Shown piece after piece: positions 29,390 to 37,451 of a DNA stretch of 64,000 nt. The number at the start of each line of letters is the position of its first letter. Position 1 is the first letter of the stretch. This DNA is from Pelovirga terrestris (lineage in GTDB: Bacteria; Desulfobacterota; Desulfuromonadia; Desulfuromonadales; Geopsychrobacteraceae), in assembly GCF_014773365.1 (NCBI RefSeq), contig NZ_JACWUN010000004.1:1-64000 (forward strand). The letters run 5' to 3'. The position numbers and the translations under genes were made by a program. Below the pieces are notes generated by a model that had not been told where the DNA came from, did not search any database, and saw only the letters and a list, made by a program, of their open reading frames with translations.

Positions 29390-30272
29390 GGTCACAGCCT
29401 GTCGTTGTCAGTGGGTGATAGAGGGTTGCATCGGTGGGTATTGCTCCGCGCATACCAATGACGTTGGCAGCAAGTTGTTGGGCCAGGGCAATATTCTTCT
29501 CAATCGCTCGACCGGTCATCAGTCCATGCAGATAAACGGCAGAAAATGCATCCCCGGCACCGACCGTGTCGATATAACGTTTGATGGGAGGAGCCGCCAC
29601 CGGGATAAGTTCTCCGGTACGGGTGCGCACCAGGGCCCCATCAGCGCCCCGGGTTACAATCAGCTGTTCCAGGTTGGTTTGCGCCATCAACTCGGCCATG
29701 GCGACAGTCGTGTCCGGATCATCAAAACCCAGTTCCCTCAGTTCATCGCTGTTCATTTTGGCCCAGCGTGCTTGCTTGATACGATGAATTACCGCACCTT
29801 TCTCCCACCAGGGGGAGCGCAGGTTGATATCAACAAAGAGCCGGCATCCGTGCCGGCCGGCGAGGGCATCAAAAGTCTCTTGCGACTCTTTATGACGCAG
29901 AGCCAGGGTCCCGTGGTAAAGAATAACATCAGCGCCACCGGCAGGCAGCAGGTCCGCACGAATGTGATCATAGGCCACACCTTCGCTGATCTGATAAGCA
30001 GGCTGGCCGTCAGCAATCTGCACCTCGACCCTGCCGGTCGGATACTCCCGGTTGATCTGAACGCCATCTGTGCGCATATTCCAGTTGTTCATGGCGGACA
30101 GAATCTGCCGTCCCAGGTCATCATCACCGATGGCCGACACCAGGCAGGGATCAGCGCCCAGGGCAGCCAGATGCCAGGCGACGTTAAAAGGAGCCCCGCC
30201 GAGAATCTGTTCACCGGTGGGAAAACAGTCGAATAACACTTCACCAAAAACGATAATCTGTTGATCGCTCAT
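29382..30272 (-). CDS. Fructokinase (PfkB/ribokinase family)
   Basis: A 296-residue sugar kinase with GGAPFNVAWHLAALG near residue 25 (PfkB signature 1) and DTVGAGDAFSA near residue 241 (signature 2, anion hole and catalytic Asp). In context it phosphorylates the fructose released by amylosucrase so it can re-enter sucrose synthesis or glycolysis. The start overlaps the end of the phosphatase gene by four bases and its end overlaps amylosucrase, indicating one transcript. Confidence 0.92.
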   Translation of the reverse strand: MSDQQIIVFGEVLFDCFPTGEQILGGAPFNVAWHLAALGADPCLVSAIGDDDLGRQILSAMNNWNMRTDGVQINREYPTGRVEVQIADGQPAYQISEGVAYDHIRADLLPAGGADVILYHGTLALRHKESQETFDALAGRHGCRLFVDINLRSPWWEKGAVIHRIKQARWAKMNSDELRELGFDDPDTTVAMAELMAQTNLEQLIVTRGADGALVRTRTGELIPVAAPPIKRYIDTVGAGDAFSAVYLHGLMTGRAIEKNIALAQQLAANVIGMRGAIPTDATLYHPLTTTGCDHV

Positions 30273-31129
30273 GCTGTCTCTTTCATTAAATACGATCTGA
30301 AGGACGGTTGAAAGTGGCAGACCCCTTCAAGGATACCGGCACTGTAATGGCCGTTCATGGCCAATAGATCGCCCCTGGCGATATACAGAGCGTCAGTCTG
30401 GTCGTTCTGCCGGGCCCAGCTTAAGGCCGCCTCTTTGATCGGTCTGGCCGCATTGGCTACCAGGATCGAGGGGATGTCGCTGTTGACCACCTGCAGATCA
30501 TTGCCGCTGTCACCGGCGAATACCAGCTCCTGGTCACCAAAGCCGAGCTGCTGCTGGAGAAATCGGATGGCCTGACGTTTATCCGCGCAAATCGGGAGGA
30601 TATCGAGCAATCCGATGCCCTTCTCTTCATCAATGCTCCAGATCAGGTTTGCCCCGATCCCTGCTCGCTGTAACTGGTTGTCAATGTCCCCCATAACCTG
30701 GTCGATATCAAGCTGCAGCGGCACATAAAAGCTGACCTTGAAGTTGTTCTGCTTGGTTTCTTCCTGCAGACACGGGCCGGATATCAGATCGACCAGGGAT
30801 CTGACGCGCCGGCTTGTTGCCTCCGGCCAACAGACCGAAAGGTGGTGCTTCCAGGTTTCAAGCTGTTGCCATGTTCCGGCAACAATCCGGTACATGGTTG
30901 AACCGACATCGGTCAGGGCGTAATCGGGCTGCGGCAGTTGGTAGGTTTTGACTGCGTCCAGCACCAGTCGGCGATCTCGTCCGGTGACATAGGCCAGGCT
31001 TACCCCGGGATGACGGCACAGTTTACTGAACAGCTCCCTTGCCCGCGCGTCTTCCGGTGCGGTGCCATTAGGAATCAGGGTGCGATCCAGATCAGTACAC
31101 AACAGCAATCGGGGTTTATGCGTTCCCAT
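30269..31129 (-). CDS. spp: Sucrose-6-phosphate phosphatase (HAD superfamily)
   Basis: A 286-residue HAD phosphatase. Motif I is CTDLDRTLIP (nucleophile Asp and acid/base Asp), motif II VTGRD, then lysine in CADKRQAIRFL and motif IV FAGDSGNDLQVV: all catalytic elements are intact. It hydrolyses sucrose-6-phosphate made by the upstream synthase. The open frame extends upstream to 31423, but that part is antisense-like sequence inside the synthase gene; MGTHKPRLLLCTDLDRT at 31129 is the natural start and overlaps the synthase stop by 14 bases. Confidence 0.9.
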   Translation of the reverse strand: MGTHKPRLLLCTDLDRTLIPNGTAPEDARARELFSKLCRHPGVSLAYVTGRDRRLVLDAVKTYQLPQPDYALTDVGSTMYRIVAGTWQQLETWKHHLSVCWPEATSRRVRSLVDLISGPCLQEETKQNNFKVSFYVPLQLDIDQVMGDIDNQLQRAGIGANLIWSIDEEKGIGLLDILPICADKRQAIRFLQQQLGFGDQELVFAGDSGNDLQVVNSDIPSILVANAARPIKEAALSWARQNDQTDALYIARGDLLAMNGHYSAGILEGVCHFQPSFRSYLMKETA

Positions 31130-33281
31130 TGGTCTGCTCTCGGGGATCGCGGCAGGCGCCGAAAAAGTCGTAATAGTCCATCGCCTCAAGAATACCGGCA
31201 GCCAGCGGCTGGCGGGCGAAATAGATTCTTTCGGTGTCCACCAGACCGGACAGTTCTTCGTGGTGGCGGTTGGCGACAACCACAGCCAGGGTAGTGCCGG
31301 ACAGCATGTCCTCATCGGCACCGGCCCCCCCGGCGGCCAGAACCCTTTCCAGCTCAATTCCTCGACGGTCGGCCACATAACGTAACGCCAGCCCTTTGGA
31401 GGCGCGCGCCGGTAGAATATCAAGAAACTGGCCGAAACTCATAATGGCATTGACCGCCAGTCCTTCCTGATGAAGCAGGCGCTGGATTTTATCAACATCG
31501 GCCATCGTCGGATCAATGTAATAGCTGACTTTGAAACGGCTCTGCTCAATTTTGGCTTGACGCTTCAAGCCGGGGTAGTCGGTAAGGACCTCGCGGACCT
31601 TGTGGGGTGACCATTGGAAATCGATGTATTTGGCCCAGACCTGATCCTGTTCCAGTTCCGGAGCATAGTAGATTTCACTGCCACCACTGGTAATCAGAAT
31701 ATCAGGTTCCGGGATGGCATGTTTATTCATCAGGGCCAGGGCCGAGTCAAGCCGCCGTCCGGTGGCAATAATAAACGCCGTGCTTTTGCGCTGACGCCGT
31801 AACCGCGACATCAGTTCTTTCAGCGCAGATGCGTCGCCGATCAGGTTCTGATCAAGACCACTGACCAGGGCGCGGTCACTGTAAAGAGCGTCCCTGCGAC
31901 TTAAGGGTTCCCTTTCCAGCGGTTCATAGCGCTTGATCACCGGAGTCACCATGTGCAGATAGCGGTCGGCATGGGCCTGCCACGAGTAGTGTTCCCGAAC
32001 CCCTTTGAGACCCTTTTGAGAAAAGGACTGCCAGAGGTCTTCGTCTTCAAGTAATTGCTGTAACTTGCCGGCAATTTCTTGCGGATCGAGGGGGTCGATC
32101 AGAAAGCCGTTATCACAGTTCCCGATAATATCCCGGGGGCCACCGTCCCGGGTGGCGACAATCGGCAGGCCGGACGCCGCTGCTTCAATCAGGGTCAGGC
32201 CAAAGGGTTCGGTCAGGGCCGGATTGACAAAAATCCCTTTTGACGCCGCCACAATACGATAGAAAAACGGCACATCAGCGCGCCGGTGCTGCTTGGGAAT
32301 GGCGACTTTGCCATAGAGATCATAGCGGTCAATCGTTGCCAGTACTTCATAGAAAAGGTCGCGAGCTCCTTCATCCAGGTCGTCAATGTCCTCACGGTTG
32401 CCGGCAATAATCACCAGATTGGCAAGATCCTGCAGCCTTTTACTCTGCCCATAGGCCTCTACCAGTTTGGTGATATTCTTACGCTTGTCCGGCCTGGACA
32501 GGGCAAAAATGATCGGTTGTCGGGGATTTTTCAGGTGCCGGGTCAGCAGGGCAAACTGCGGCAGGTCGAATTCCTTGCCGGTTGGCGCGGTAAAAAGTTC
32601 CAGATTGGTTCCTGGTGGTACTACGCGCATCTGCTTCGGCTGATAATAATCATAGAGCTCGTACTGTTCCTCGATTTCCTGCTGGGTGCTGGTAATCACC
32701 CGTTCCGCTGTCGCCAGGGTCACCTCTTCGGCTTCGATGCGTCTGGCCATGTTATAGCGATGTTCGATGTCTTCTCGACTTAGCCCGGCTGCCAGCAAAC
32801 GTCTGCGTTTGACCCGCCCGAGAGAATGGCCGGTATGAATCAGGGGGATTCCGGTTAATTGGGCCAGGCGTGCTCCCACCCAGCCGGCATCGGCATAATG
32901 GCTGTGGAAGAGATCGGGCCAGCGCTCCTGATCACGAAAATAATCGGAGAGCTGATCAACAAAGATGGGCAGATGGTCCCACAGTTGCTCCTTCGGCAGA
33001 TACGCGTCGGGGCCGGCGGTGATACGGATTATCCGTAATTTGGCGGAAACCTCTTCAAGCGGCTCAGCGTAATCAGCGTCAACCGCCGGATCGACGACCC
33101 GACGGGTGATCAGATCAACCCGGTCGACATCGTCCCGCGCGGCCAGGGCCTGGGCCAGCTCCAGCACATACAGGGTCTGGCCACCGGTATCAGCGTCACG
33201 ACCCAGCTCCAGGTTGTGGCCGCGGATCAAGCCATGGATACTGATCAGTGCCAAATAGAGGGGTTTTTCGGAATCTGTCAT
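31116..33281 (-). CDS. sps: Sucrose-phosphate synthase with degenerate C-terminal HAD domain
   Basis: A 721-residue protein. Residues 1 to about 460 form a GT-B retaining glycosyltransferase of the SPS type: HGLIRGHNLELGRDADTGGQ near the N terminus, HSHYADAGW, and the ExxxxxxxE element in ALTEPFGLTLIEAAASG. It joins UDP-glucose (or ADP-glucose) and fructose-6-phosphate. Residues from about 465 resemble sucrose-phosphate phosphatase, but motif I reads SGLDQNL instead of SDLDxTL and the terminal motif reads AGGAGADEDML, so this half should be catalytically dead. First gene of the sps-spp-fruK-ams operon. Confidence 0.92.
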   Translation of the reverse strand: MTDSEKPLYLALISIHGLIRGHNLELGRDADTGGQTLYVLELAQALAARDDVDRVDLITRRVVDPAVDADYAEPLEEVSAKLRIIRITAGPDAYLPKEQLWDHLPIFVDQLSDYFRDQERWPDLFHSHYADAGWVGARLAQLTGIPLIHTGHSLGRVKRRRLLAAGLSREDIEHRYNMARRIEAEEVTLATAERVITSTQQEIEEQYELYDYYQPKQMRVVPPGTNLELFTAPTGKEFDLPQFALLTRHLKNPRQPIIFALSRPDKRKNITKLVEAYGQSKRLQDLANLVIIAGNREDIDDLDEGARDLFYEVLATIDRYDLYGKVAIPKQHRRADVPFFYRIVAASKGIFVNPALTEPFGLTLIEAAASGLPIVATRDGGPRDIIGNCDNGFLIDPLDPQEIAGKLQQLLEDEDLWQSFSQKGLKGVREHYSWQAHADRYLHMVTPVIKRYEPLEREPLSRRDALYSDRALVSGLDQNLIGDASALKELMSRLRRQRKSTAFIIATGRRLDSALALMNKHAIPEPDILITSGGSEIYYAPELEQDQVWAKYIDFQWSPHKVREVLTDYPGLKRQAKIEQSRFKVSYYIDPTMADVDKIQRLLHQEGLAVNAIMSFGQFLDILPARASKGLALRYVADRRGIELERVLAAGGAGADEDMLSGTTLAVVVANRHHEELSGLVDTERIYFARQPLAAGILEAMDYYDFFGACRDPREQTNGNA

Positions 33282-33367
33282 GGTGGCTACCTTTCAACCG
33301 GGGCACTAAAAACAACAGAGGTACAAGGTTGTTGCCCCGCTCATATCAATGAACTGCTGGTATAGAC

Positions 33368-33381
33368 TGCCAAACTTGGCA
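33368..33381. promoter_or_regulatory. Inverted repeat upstream of the sucrose operon
   Basis: TGCCAAACTTGGCA is a perfect inverted repeat (6-bp arms, 2-bp spacer) about 90 bp before the sps start. A TTGACG (minus strand, just upstream) could be a -35 element but lacks a well-spaced -10. It may be the operator of the sucrose operon. A further imperfect hairpin (33300-33336) lies in the leader. Confidence 0.4.
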
Positions 33382-33423
33382 ACAGGCGTCAAGTTGCCGG
33401 GATTATTGAGGGGAATGAAGCGG

Positions 33424-34299
33424 CTACCCCCCTGATCGTATCAAATCCAGCCACAGCGCCTCAGCCACCGGGCCGACCGGTTCGTCGCGGCGGCGCACGG
33501 CGCGCATTTCGATGACACTGTGACTGGGGTAGCCGTTGACCTCAAGAACGTCCAGCTTTCCGGTTGCACGCTCATCCGTCATCAGATAATCCTGCAGCTT
33601 GCCCCAACCCATGCCCGCCAGGATCAGCTCTTTTTTACTGTAGTGATCGTTTACCACCCAGTGCCGCCCGCCGGGCAGGGTTCCGGGTGACCGGACGGTT
33701 CCGGTATCGCCACTGTCGCGCACGACAATCTGTACCTGTCGTTTCAGGGCATCCAGATCACTGATCTGATGATCCTGAACAAAGCGGGGCGTAGCAACCG
33801 TTACCAGGGTGGTAAAGGTCAAGGGAATCGATTCCAGTTCCGGCATGTCGTCCAGCCAGGGACTGATCGCCAGATCGACCTCTCCTTGTCGCAGTTTATC
33901 AAGGGCACCGCCGATGTTTTCCGTCTGCAGATGCAGTCGGGTTTCCGGGTAGGTCTTTTCGCATCTGCGCAATGCCCCCAGAATCTGGGGCAGTGGGTAG
34001 CCGGCCTCGATCGCCAGGGAGATTGACGGCTCGTACCCGGTTGCCAGATATTTCGCCCGGGCGCGAAAATGTTCTACCTGCTTAAGAATCTCGCGGGCAT
34101 GTTGACACAGCTGTTCCCCCTGGGGCGTCAGTAGTGCCCGGTAGCTGCTGCGATCGAAGAGGGAGAGGTCCAGTTCGTCTTCCAGTTTGCGCATAGAGAC
34201 GCTGATGGTTGGCTGAGTACGGAGCAATACACGCGCTGCAGCAAGGACACTGCCTTGATCAGCGATCGCGATCAGAATCCTGAGTTGGTCAAGGGTCAT
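33424..34299 (-). CDS. LysR-family transcriptional regulator
   Basis: A 291-residue LysR protein with an N-terminal winged helix (MTLDQLRILIAIADQGSVLAAARVL, then QPTISVSMRKLEDELDLSLFDR) and a C-terminal periplasmic-binding-like effector domain from about residue 90. It lies upstream of sps on the same strand and is divergent from the wrbA group; LysR proteins most often control divergent neighbours, so either target is possible. The effector is unknown. Confidence 0.9.
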   Translation of the reverse strand: MTLDQLRILIAIADQGSVLAAARVLLRTQPTISVSMRKLEDELDLSLFDRSSYRALLTPQGEQLCQHAREILKQVEHFRARAKYLATGYEPSISLAIEAGYPLPQILGALRRCEKTYPETRLHLQTENIGGALDKLRQGEVDLAISPWLDDMPELESIPLTFTTLVTVATPRFVQDHQISDLDALKRQVQIVVRDSGDTGTVRSPGTLPGGRHWVVNDHYSKKELILAGMGWGKLQDYLMTDERATGKLDVLEVNGYPSHSVIEMRAVRRRDEPVGPVAEALWLDLIRSGG

Positions 34300-34336
34300 A
34301 AGAGTGTCCCCCTTTAGGTGTTGGTAGGGTTTATTT

Positions 34337-34394
34337 GTTTCTGTTCCGCACCGGATCCCCGATCCTGTGCGAAGAACAGCAGCAGAATAGTTAC
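34337..34394. repeat. Dispersed intergenic repeat, short form
   Basis: A 58-bp element: TTTCTGTTCCGCACCGGAT at the left, GATCCTGTGCGAAGAACAG in the middle and CAGAATAGTTAC at the right end. It aligns along its length with the copy at 41519-41575 and lies in the LysR-wrbA divergent gap. Confidence 0.7.
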
Positions 34395-34411
34395 CCGTTT
34401 ATTTTACTGTA

Positions 34412-34424
34412 ACTGTCGAACAGT
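34412..34424. promoter_or_regulatory. Palindrome in the LysR / wrbA divergent region
   Basis: ACTGTCGAACAGT (5-bp arms, 3-bp spacer) lies 113 bp upstream of LysR and 119 bp upstream of the small ORF before wrbA. A candidate regulator site; the surrounding 34425-34500 is very AT-rich and probably holds promoters. Confidence 0.35.
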
Positions 34425-34542
34425 ATAGGTTTTAACTATGAAGTTGATCCATATAAAATATTTTTATTCTATTCTATATCTGACTATATTGGTAAACAAA
34501 TAGATGTACGGCTCAATCATCGACGCCATAAGGAGCGTCACC

Positions 34543-34674
34543 ATGCTCACCATCAGACCTTCAGCAAAACGCCCAGATTGCAGCAAGGTGATGGTGCGGC
34601 ACGGGAAAATAAAAAAAGAACTGACCCTGATCGAGCAACAGCATGCCGAGGTGCTATTATTTGATCTGAGCTGA
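34543..34674 (+). CDS. Small hypothetical ORF (43 residues) before wrbA
   Basis: The ATG at 34543 is preceded by a consensus AAGGAG (34530-34535) with 7-bp spacing, the best ribosome binding site in this region. The frame (MLTIRPSAKRPDCSKVMVRH start, LLFDLS end) is a basic, soluble 43-residue peptide. I recognise no family. It ends 39 bp before wrbA in the same direction, so they could be cotranscribed. It could be a real microprotein or a leader peptide. Confidence 0.5.
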   Translation: MLTIRPSAKRPDCSKVMVRHGKIKKELTLIEQQHAEVLLFDLS

Positions 34675-34713
34675 TCGAAATTGATGGAGTAAGCAACCAG
34701 GAAGGAGCACACC

Positions 34714-35328
34714 ATGGCAAAAATTCTCATCGTTCATTACAGCATGTATGGTCACATTTATAAAATGGCAGAAGCGGTAGCAGAGGGTGTACGTGAAGTC
34801 GACGGCTGCGAGGCTGTCATCAAACGGGTGCCGGAAACTCTGCCCCATGAGGTACTGGAAAAGATGGGCGCGGTTGAAGCACAGAAGGCGATGGCGGATA
34901 TTCCGCTGGCAACGGTGGATGACCTGGCAGAAGCTGACGGCATTATCTTCGGTACGCCGACCCGTTTCGGTAACATGTGCGGACAGATGCGTCAGTTCCT
35001 CGATGCGACCGGCGGCCTGTGGTTCAACGGGTCATTGATCGGCAAGGTCGGCAGCGTCTTCGTCAGTTCCGCCACCCAGCACGGCGGCCAAGAGTCGACC
35101 ATTCTCAATTTTCACACCAACCTGCTGCACCACGGCATGGTTGTGGTTGGACTCCCCTATTCCTTTGCCGGACAGATGGACAACAGCGAGATTACCGGTG
35201 GCTCACCCTACGGGGCGTCAACCATTACCGGCGGCCAGGGAGAACGGATGCCGAGTGACAATGAGCTGGCTGGAGCCCGTTTCCAGGGGGCTCATGTCGC
35301 GCGGATTGCCAAAAAGCTTAAGGGTTGA
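34714..35328 (+). CDS. wrbA: NAD(P)H:quinone oxidoreductase, WrbA type
   Basis: A 204-residue flavodoxin-like protein with the FMN phosphate loop [18 protein letters not shown] at residues 7-24, then [23 protein letters not shown] and SATQHGGQE, all WrbA signatures. It reduces quinones by two electrons with NAD(P)H, avoiding semiquinones, and is usually linked to oxidative stress. It has a strong AAGGAG site. It may be in a unit with the preceding 43-residue ORF. Confidence 0.94.
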   Translation: MAKILIVHYSMYGHIYKMAEAVAEGVREVDGCEAVIKRVPETLPHEVLEKMGAVEAQKAMADIPLATVDDLAEADGIIFGTPTRFGNMCGQMRQFLDATGGLWFNGSLIGKVGSVFVSSATQHGGQESTILNFHTNLLHHGMVVVGLPYSFAGQMDNSEITGGSPYGASTITGGQGERMPSDNELAGARFQGAHVARIAKKLKG

Positions 35329-35379
35329 TGTCGTTGCTGCCACGACCGCGTTAAAACGATAACCAAAAACACATCAGGC

Positions 35380-35401
35380 TCTAACCCGCTTCTAACCGGC
35401 A
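35380..35401 (+). promoter_or_regulatory. Two 11-bp direct repeats before the membrane microprotein gene
   Basis: TCTAACCCGCT (35380-35390) is followed without gap by TCTAACCGGCA (35391-35401). Tandem 11-bp repeats are the form of binding sites of OmpR/PhoB-type regulators. The core CTAACC-N5-CTAACC resembles TTAACA-N5-TTAACC in front of the ornithine-lipid synthase gene (37452-37473, opposite strand). Confidence 0.5.
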
Positions 35402-35441
35402 ACTTGTACTCCTGAAGCATTATCCTTCAGGAGTACAAGTT
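35401..35441 (+). promoter_or_regulatory. Perfect 17-bp hairpin burying a ribosome binding site
   Basis: AACTTGTACTCCTGAAG (35401-35417) and CTTCAGGAGTACAAGTT (35425-35441) are exact reverse complements around a 7-base loop. The right arm contains AGGAG (35429-35433) and ends at the base before the ATG at 35442. In a transcript containing both arms the ribosome binding site would be fully paired. A transcript starting inside the left arm would leave it free. Confidence 0.85.
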
Positions 35442-35564
35442 ATGGATCTGCTGTTTTTCTTGTCGATCGTCGTTATTTTCTGCGCCTTTGGTGTCCTGAA
35501 CTATCGCAACACCAGCAAAAAGGCGAAAAAACTGGTTGATGTTATCCGCCGCCGCCAGCCGTAG
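35442..35564 (+). CDS. 40-residue single-pass membrane microprotein
   Basis: MDLLFFLSIVVIFCAFGVLN forms a membrane helix and is followed by a strongly basic tail (NYRNTSKKAKKLVDVIRRRQP), so the C terminus is predicted to stay in the cytoplasm. No family recognised. The gene has an AGGAG site locked in the preceding hairpin, and a short terminator follows. It is convergent with the ornithine-lipid-synthase-like gene. Small hydrophobic proteins with basic tails include toxins, stress peptides and regulators of membrane enzymes; the function here is unknown. Confidence 0.6.
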   Translation: MDLLFFLSIVVIFCAFGVLNYRNTSKKAKKLVDVIRRRQP

Positions 35565-35566
35565 GA

Positions 35567-35593
35567 GCGGGAATATCCCGCCCCTGTATTTTT
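35567..35593. terminator. Short terminator between the microprotein and the acyltransferase
   Basis: GCGGGA (35567-35572) and TCCCGC (35576-35581) form a 6-bp stem, followed by CCCTGTATTTTT. It could end the microprotein transcript. The stop codon of the convergent acyltransferase starts in the T run. Confidence 0.55.
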
Positions 35594-37412
35594 AAGCGCA
35601 ATCCTGCCTTGCCTCATCATGATAGGCCATATAGCCGGCATACCCTTCCTTCCCCATATAGCGTTGCAGTTGCTTTTTATCGGCTTTAAGCAGATCGACC
35701 AGCAGCAGCCCATCAATGACATCACTGAAATCGGGATCACGATTGAAGGCGAGGATCTGGCCGCCGAGGTTGAGGTAGTGACGCAGCAGCACCGGGACGC
35801 CTTTGCCGTCGGCTTCCATGTCGCTGACCAGTACTGAAAGATGATCGATATCTTTGAGAAACGCCTGCTGTTTCAGCTCAAGGCCGGCGAGCAGCTTGGG
35901 TTTGAACGTCAGGGGCGTTCTGGGGTTCACCAGCGCTGCCAGTTCATTGAGACGGTATTGATCAGTTAAAACCTGCGTTATCAATTGCTTTGCCGCCGAA
36001 CTGTAGTCGCGCGAAATGCTCACCGGTCCGAACAGGTAGCGGTAGCGTGGAAAGATGGTCAGGTAGTGGCCGATCCCTTTCCACAGCAGCAGCAAGGGGG
36101 CAAAGGAGCGCTGATATTCAAGGCGGACAAAAGAGCGGCCCAGCTCCAGTCCGGCATGCAGTTCTTCGAGTAATGCCGGTTTCATAGAAAACAATGAGCA
36201 GGTGTACAGTCCCTTACGGCCGCTCTGATTCAGAATACGGTCGATATGGCCGAGACGATAGGCCCCCGCCACTTCCTGCCGCTCCTTGTGCCAGAGAAAC
36301 AGGTGGACATAGCTTTCGTCAAACCTGTCCAGGTCGCAGGCTTTCCCCGTTCCCTCTCCCACCTCACGGAATGTCACCTCCCGCAGGCGTCCGATTTCGT
36401 TCAGGATCCAGGGAATCTGCCCGGCAGAAGCATAACAGACCCGGAATTCGTCATTTTCCGTCAGGGTTTGTGTTTCAGCTAACTGCTCAAGTTCCAGGGT
36501 CAGTTGATTCTTGTCGATGGGCGGGATCATCGATTGACATCTCGAACCCCTGGCACCGGCAAGGGGGGTATTGGTGTGCAATCGGGTTGCCAGGGCATAA
36601 GTACGTAACCGCAGATAATTCGTCAGCTCACGGTTGCTCCTGAGTTCACAATAACTACGGGAAGAAATAACCTGGCCGATAACAATCTGCTTGTGCTGGT
36701 GACGCTGTTCCAGAAGCATCCGTGGGAGCAGAGCGGTACGCAACCGGGGATGGATTTTCCCCGCCCATTGGAACAGAGGACCATTGTGGCCGGGAAAATA
36801 GACCGGCACAACCGGTGCCTTACTGCGCCGGACAATTCTGGCGACGGAATCACTCCAGACCGGGTCCACAACTCCGGAGGCTTTTGATTGTCGGGACGAA
36901 ACTTCCCCCGCCGGGAAAATAATCAGCAACTCACCCTGTTCAAGACACTTAAGAGCCTGTCGCAAGGGGGCAATGTTGATTCGCGTCGAACGGTCAGTGC
37001 CAAAAGGATCAACGGCGATCAAGTGTGAGCGTAAGGCCGGCAGGCGGCCCAACAGACGATTACCTATCACCTTGAAATCAGTGCGAATACGGCTGATCAG
37101 ATCAAACAGAATCAGTCCTTCTAGTCCACCGTAGGGGTGATTGGCGACCAGAATACAGGGCCCACTTGCCGGAATGCGCATCATGTCCTGCGGTTCGACA
37201 TGGAAACGAACGTCCAGGGTTTTCAGCGCCTGAGCGACAAAGTTGGCCATCGTGCCATCATGGTTGACCTGTCGATAGAGTTTGTTGCAGGTTTTAAGTC
37301 CGAATATCAGTTCAGCAAGATCAACGGCGGCCTGACTTGCCCGGGTTCTGATAGATGAAGCGGGTTGCTGAAGCAGACTGAATGGTAAGGAACAGGTTTC
37401 TGGTGGATGCAT
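35592..37412 (-). CDS. Bifunctional acyltransferase, ornithine-lipid synthase type (PlsC-like plus GNAT-like)
   Basis: A 606-residue fusion. Residues from about 50 to 290 are a PlsC-type lysophospholipid acyltransferase: ANHPYGGLEGL holds the catalytic His (the usual Asp after it is Glu), and FPAGEVSSRQ is the substrate-binding motif. Residues from about 320 to 600 match the hemolysin/OlsB-type N-acyltransferase: FRVCYASAGQI, LGRSFVRLEYQRSFAPLLLLWKGIGHYL, and YLFGPVSIS. Enzymes of this layout (OlsF type) make ornithine lipids, phosphorus-free membrane lipids, by N- then O-acylation. I infer the product from the family; the amino acid is not proved. Confidence 0.82.
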   Translation of the reverse strand: MHPPETCSLPFSLLQQPASSIRTRASQAAVDLAELIFGLKTCNKLYRQVNHDGTMANFVAQALKTLDVRFHVEPQDMMRIPASGPCILVANHPYGGLEGLILFDLISRIRTDFKVIGNRLLGRLPALRSHLIAVDPFGTDRSTRINIAPLRQALKCLEQGELLIIFPAGEVSSRQSKASGVVDPVWSDSVARIVRRSKAPVVPVYFPGHNGPLFQWAGKIHPRLRTALLPRMLLEQRHQHKQIVIGQVISSRSYCELRSNRELTNYLRLRTYALATRLHTNTPLAGARGSRCQSMIPPIDKNQLTLELEQLAETQTLTENDEFRVCYASAGQIPWILNEIGRLREVTFREVGEGTGKACDLDRFDESYVHLFLWHKERQEVAGAYRLGHIDRILNQSGRKGLYTCSLFSMKPALLEELHAGLELGRSFVRLEYQRSFAPLLLLWKGIGHYLTIFPRYRYLFGPVSISRDYSSAAKQLITQVLTDQYRLNELAALVNPRTPLTFKPKLLAGLELKQQAFLKDIDHLSVLVSDMEADGKGVPVLLRHYLNLGGQILAFNRDPDFSDVIDGLLLVDLLKADKKQLQRYMGKEGYAGYMAYHDEARQDCA

Positions 37413-37417
37413 GGATT

Positions 37418-37443
37418 GTTCTCCTTTTTGACCGCAGGAGAAC
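37418..37443 (-). promoter_or_regulatory. Inverted repeat over the acyltransferase ribosome binding site
   Basis: On the minus strand GTTCTCC (37443-37437) can pair with GGAGAAC (37424-37418), which carries the AAGGAG ribosome binding site just before the ATG at 37412. Arms are 7 bp with a 12-base loop, so it is weaker than the 35401 hairpin but has the same arrangement. Confidence 0.5.
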
Positions 37444-37451
37444 AGTTTCAG

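Noticed and set aside
29337-30236. 299-codon ORF antisense to fructokinase
   Set aside because: Opposite a gene with intact PfkB motifs; no independent support.
31130-31423. N-terminal extension of the sucrose phosphatase frame
   Set aside because: This part lies inside the synthase gene in another frame, has unnatural composition and precedes the natural MGTHKPRLLLCTDLD start.
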